22,030 nucleotides of DNA from Chloroflexota bacterium (GTDB lineage: Bacteria; Chloroflexota; Limnocylindria; Limnocylindrales; CSP1-4): the NCBI GenBank assembly GCA_013695255.1, contig JACDAV010000341.1:1-22030 (forward strand), given 5' to 3'. Below the pieces are notes generated by a model. The model was not told the DNA's origin, did not search any database, and saw nothing but the letters and a program-made list of their open reading frames with translations. The position numbers were made by a program, and so were the translations under genes. Positions 21,287 to 22,030 of this stretch are shown piece by piece; the stretch's first letter is position 1; every line of letters starts with the position of its first letter.

Positions 21287-22030
21287 TCAGGCCGGGCGCC
21301 AGACGAAGCGGGCCGGTCGGATCCGGATGACGATCCGGTCCCCGCTCGCGCGCAGCTCCGCCCATCGAAGGGCTGCCGGATCCGCCGCGAGGTACTTCGC
21401 GAGCAGGAGCAACATCTCGCGGTCGACGTCATCGCCGTATGCCACCGACGCACGCCCCGTCACGGCGACCCAGGCCTCGGAGGCTGCGTCCTCGACGAGC
21501 AGGCCGACCCGTGGGTCCCGGTCGACGGCCTCTGCCCGTGCCGTGTACAGCTGGGCCGGCAGCCGGAACATCGACCCGTCCCAGTGGTACCGCGAGGACG
21601 TCAGGTGCGGCGCACCCGTCGGATCGTTGACCGCCAGCACCGCCCTGGCGCTCCTGGCCAGGAAGTCGTGCTGGTCCGGGGTCAGGGCGGCAACGGGATC
21701 CTGCTCCGGAGCCGGCGCGAACGGCGCGGACGGCGCGGACGGCGCGCCGGTCACGACGGGGACTGCCGGATCGCGCAGGGGAGGCGTCGGCCGCGCTTCC
21801 GCGGACGGAGTCTCGGGCTCGCGGATGCCGACGGCGTCACCGGCGGCGGTCACCGAACGCCGGATGATCGACGAGAAGCCCGCCAGCCGCCCGGCTGTCG
21901 AGACGGCCTCGCCGGACAACTGACGGAGGAATGCCCGGCGGTCGGGCCGCGAGCCGGGCAACGTCCCGGGCCCGGCCTCGCCCGTGGCCTCGGACTCCGC
22001 CTCCGCCTCCGCCTCCGCCGGCTCGATGGC
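21287..22030 (-). CDS. Pyridoxamine 5'-phosphate oxidase-fold (FMN/F420-binding) protein, 5' end beyond window
   Basis: The frame is open to the right edge, so the start probably lies outside. A TTG at 21961 is possible but has no Shine-Dalgarno. The C-terminal part (about the last 130 residues, from LTPDQHDFLA) is a PNPOx-like split barrel with GAPHLTSSRYHWDG, VGLLVEDAASEAWVAVTGRASV and the ending RIRPARFVWRPA. Such proteins bind FMN, F420 or haem, and many reduce or oxidise small molecules. Upstream are a basic DRRAFLRQLSG segment, an Ala/Pro-rich linker and, at the edge, alternating Glu-Ala encoded by four CTCCGC repeats (21995-22018). The RR-x-FLR segment looks Tat-like, but it is internal and not followed by a clear hydrophobic core. 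It converges on the second ATPase and is probably unrelated to the catabolic cluster. Confidence 0.75.
   Translation of the reverse strand, partial: AIEPAEAEAEAESEATGEAGPGTLPGSRPDRRAFLRQLSGEAVSTAGRLAGFSSIIRRSVTAAGDAVGIREPETPSAEARPTPPLRDPAVPVVTGAPSAPSAPFAPAPEQDPVAALTPDQHDFLARSARAVLAVNDPTGAPHLTSSRYHWDGSMFRLPAQLYTARAEAVDRDPRVGLLVEDAASEAWVAVTGRASVAYGDDVDREMLLLLAKYLAADPAALRWAELRASGDRIVIRIRPARFVWRPA
21995..22018. repeat. Short tandem repeat (CTCCGC) x4 within coding sequence
   Basis: Four perfect copies of a 6-bp unit encode alternating Glu-Ala on the minus strand in the N-terminal part of the PNPOx-fold protein. Length variation by slippage would stay in frame. Confidence 0.8.

Noticed and set aside
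21720..21746. Triplicated GGCGCGGAC-type unit as a regulatory repeat
   Set aside because: It encodes an Ala-Pro-Ser/Phe-rich linker in the PNPOx-fold protein and is best explained as low-complexity coding sequence.

Overview
The window is very GC-rich, densely packed bacterial DNA with many genes joined by ATGA, GTGA, TTGA or TGATG overlaps. Gene content (Ugp/Mal-type sugar ABC importer, several Gfo/Idh/MocA oxidoreductases, a FG-GAP/UnbV protein, a vanadium haloperoxidase-like protein) and base composition would fit an uncultured Chloroflexota or a relative. No rRNA or other phylogenetic marker is present, so this is only a guess. I see no tRNA, rRNA, CRISPR array, insertion sequence or phage gene.

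Most of the window (about 1-16700, plus 20042-21230) looks like one catabolic locus built around a repeated promoter/operator. The 12-bp palindrome ATTGTCGACAAT occurs exactly at 5145-5156, 12026-12037 and 20069-20080, and with one mismatch at 16724-16735. Three copies overlap the -10 box of the same promoter design (CCTTGACG, 18-bp spacer, TAGATT). The fourth lies in the 18-bp spacer of a TTGACA/CATCAT promoter. Each copy heads a transcription unit. Unit A (minus, from about 5079): aldehyde dehydrogenase, class V aminotransferase, Gfo/Idh 1, BNR/Asp-box protein, and the start of an FMN 2-hydroxy-acid oxidase cut by the left edge. Unit B (plus, 5184-8985): D-2-hydroxyacid dehydrogenase, DapA-like aldolase, PIG-L deacetylase, Gfo/Idh 2. 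Unit C (minus, 11992-8998): Gfo/Idh 3, UgpC-type ATPase, 3-hydroxybutyrate-dehydrogenase-like SDR. Unit D (minus, 16666-12127): a fused two-domain ABC permease, a Tat lipoprotein solute-binding protein, and a MetE-like protein lacking the zinc cysteines. Unit E (plus, 20124-21230): a second, lone UgpC-type ATPase.

Together these look like an importer plus oxidation, deacylation, transamination and aldol-cleavage enzymes for an oxidised, probably N-acylated sugar-like compound or hydroxy acid. The substrate cannot be named from the sequence. No transcription factor gene lies in the window; the site resembles TTGT-N2-ACAA operators of GntR/FadR-type repressors.

Between units D and E lies a separate translationally coupled pair on the minus strand (19954-16833): an exported seven-repeat FG-GAP protein with a UnbV/ASPIC C-terminus and a vanadium haloperoxidase-type PAP2 protein. 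At the right edge (21287-22030, minus) is a partial pyridoxamine 5'-phosphate oxidase-fold protein. No gene-free stretch exceeds 300 bases.
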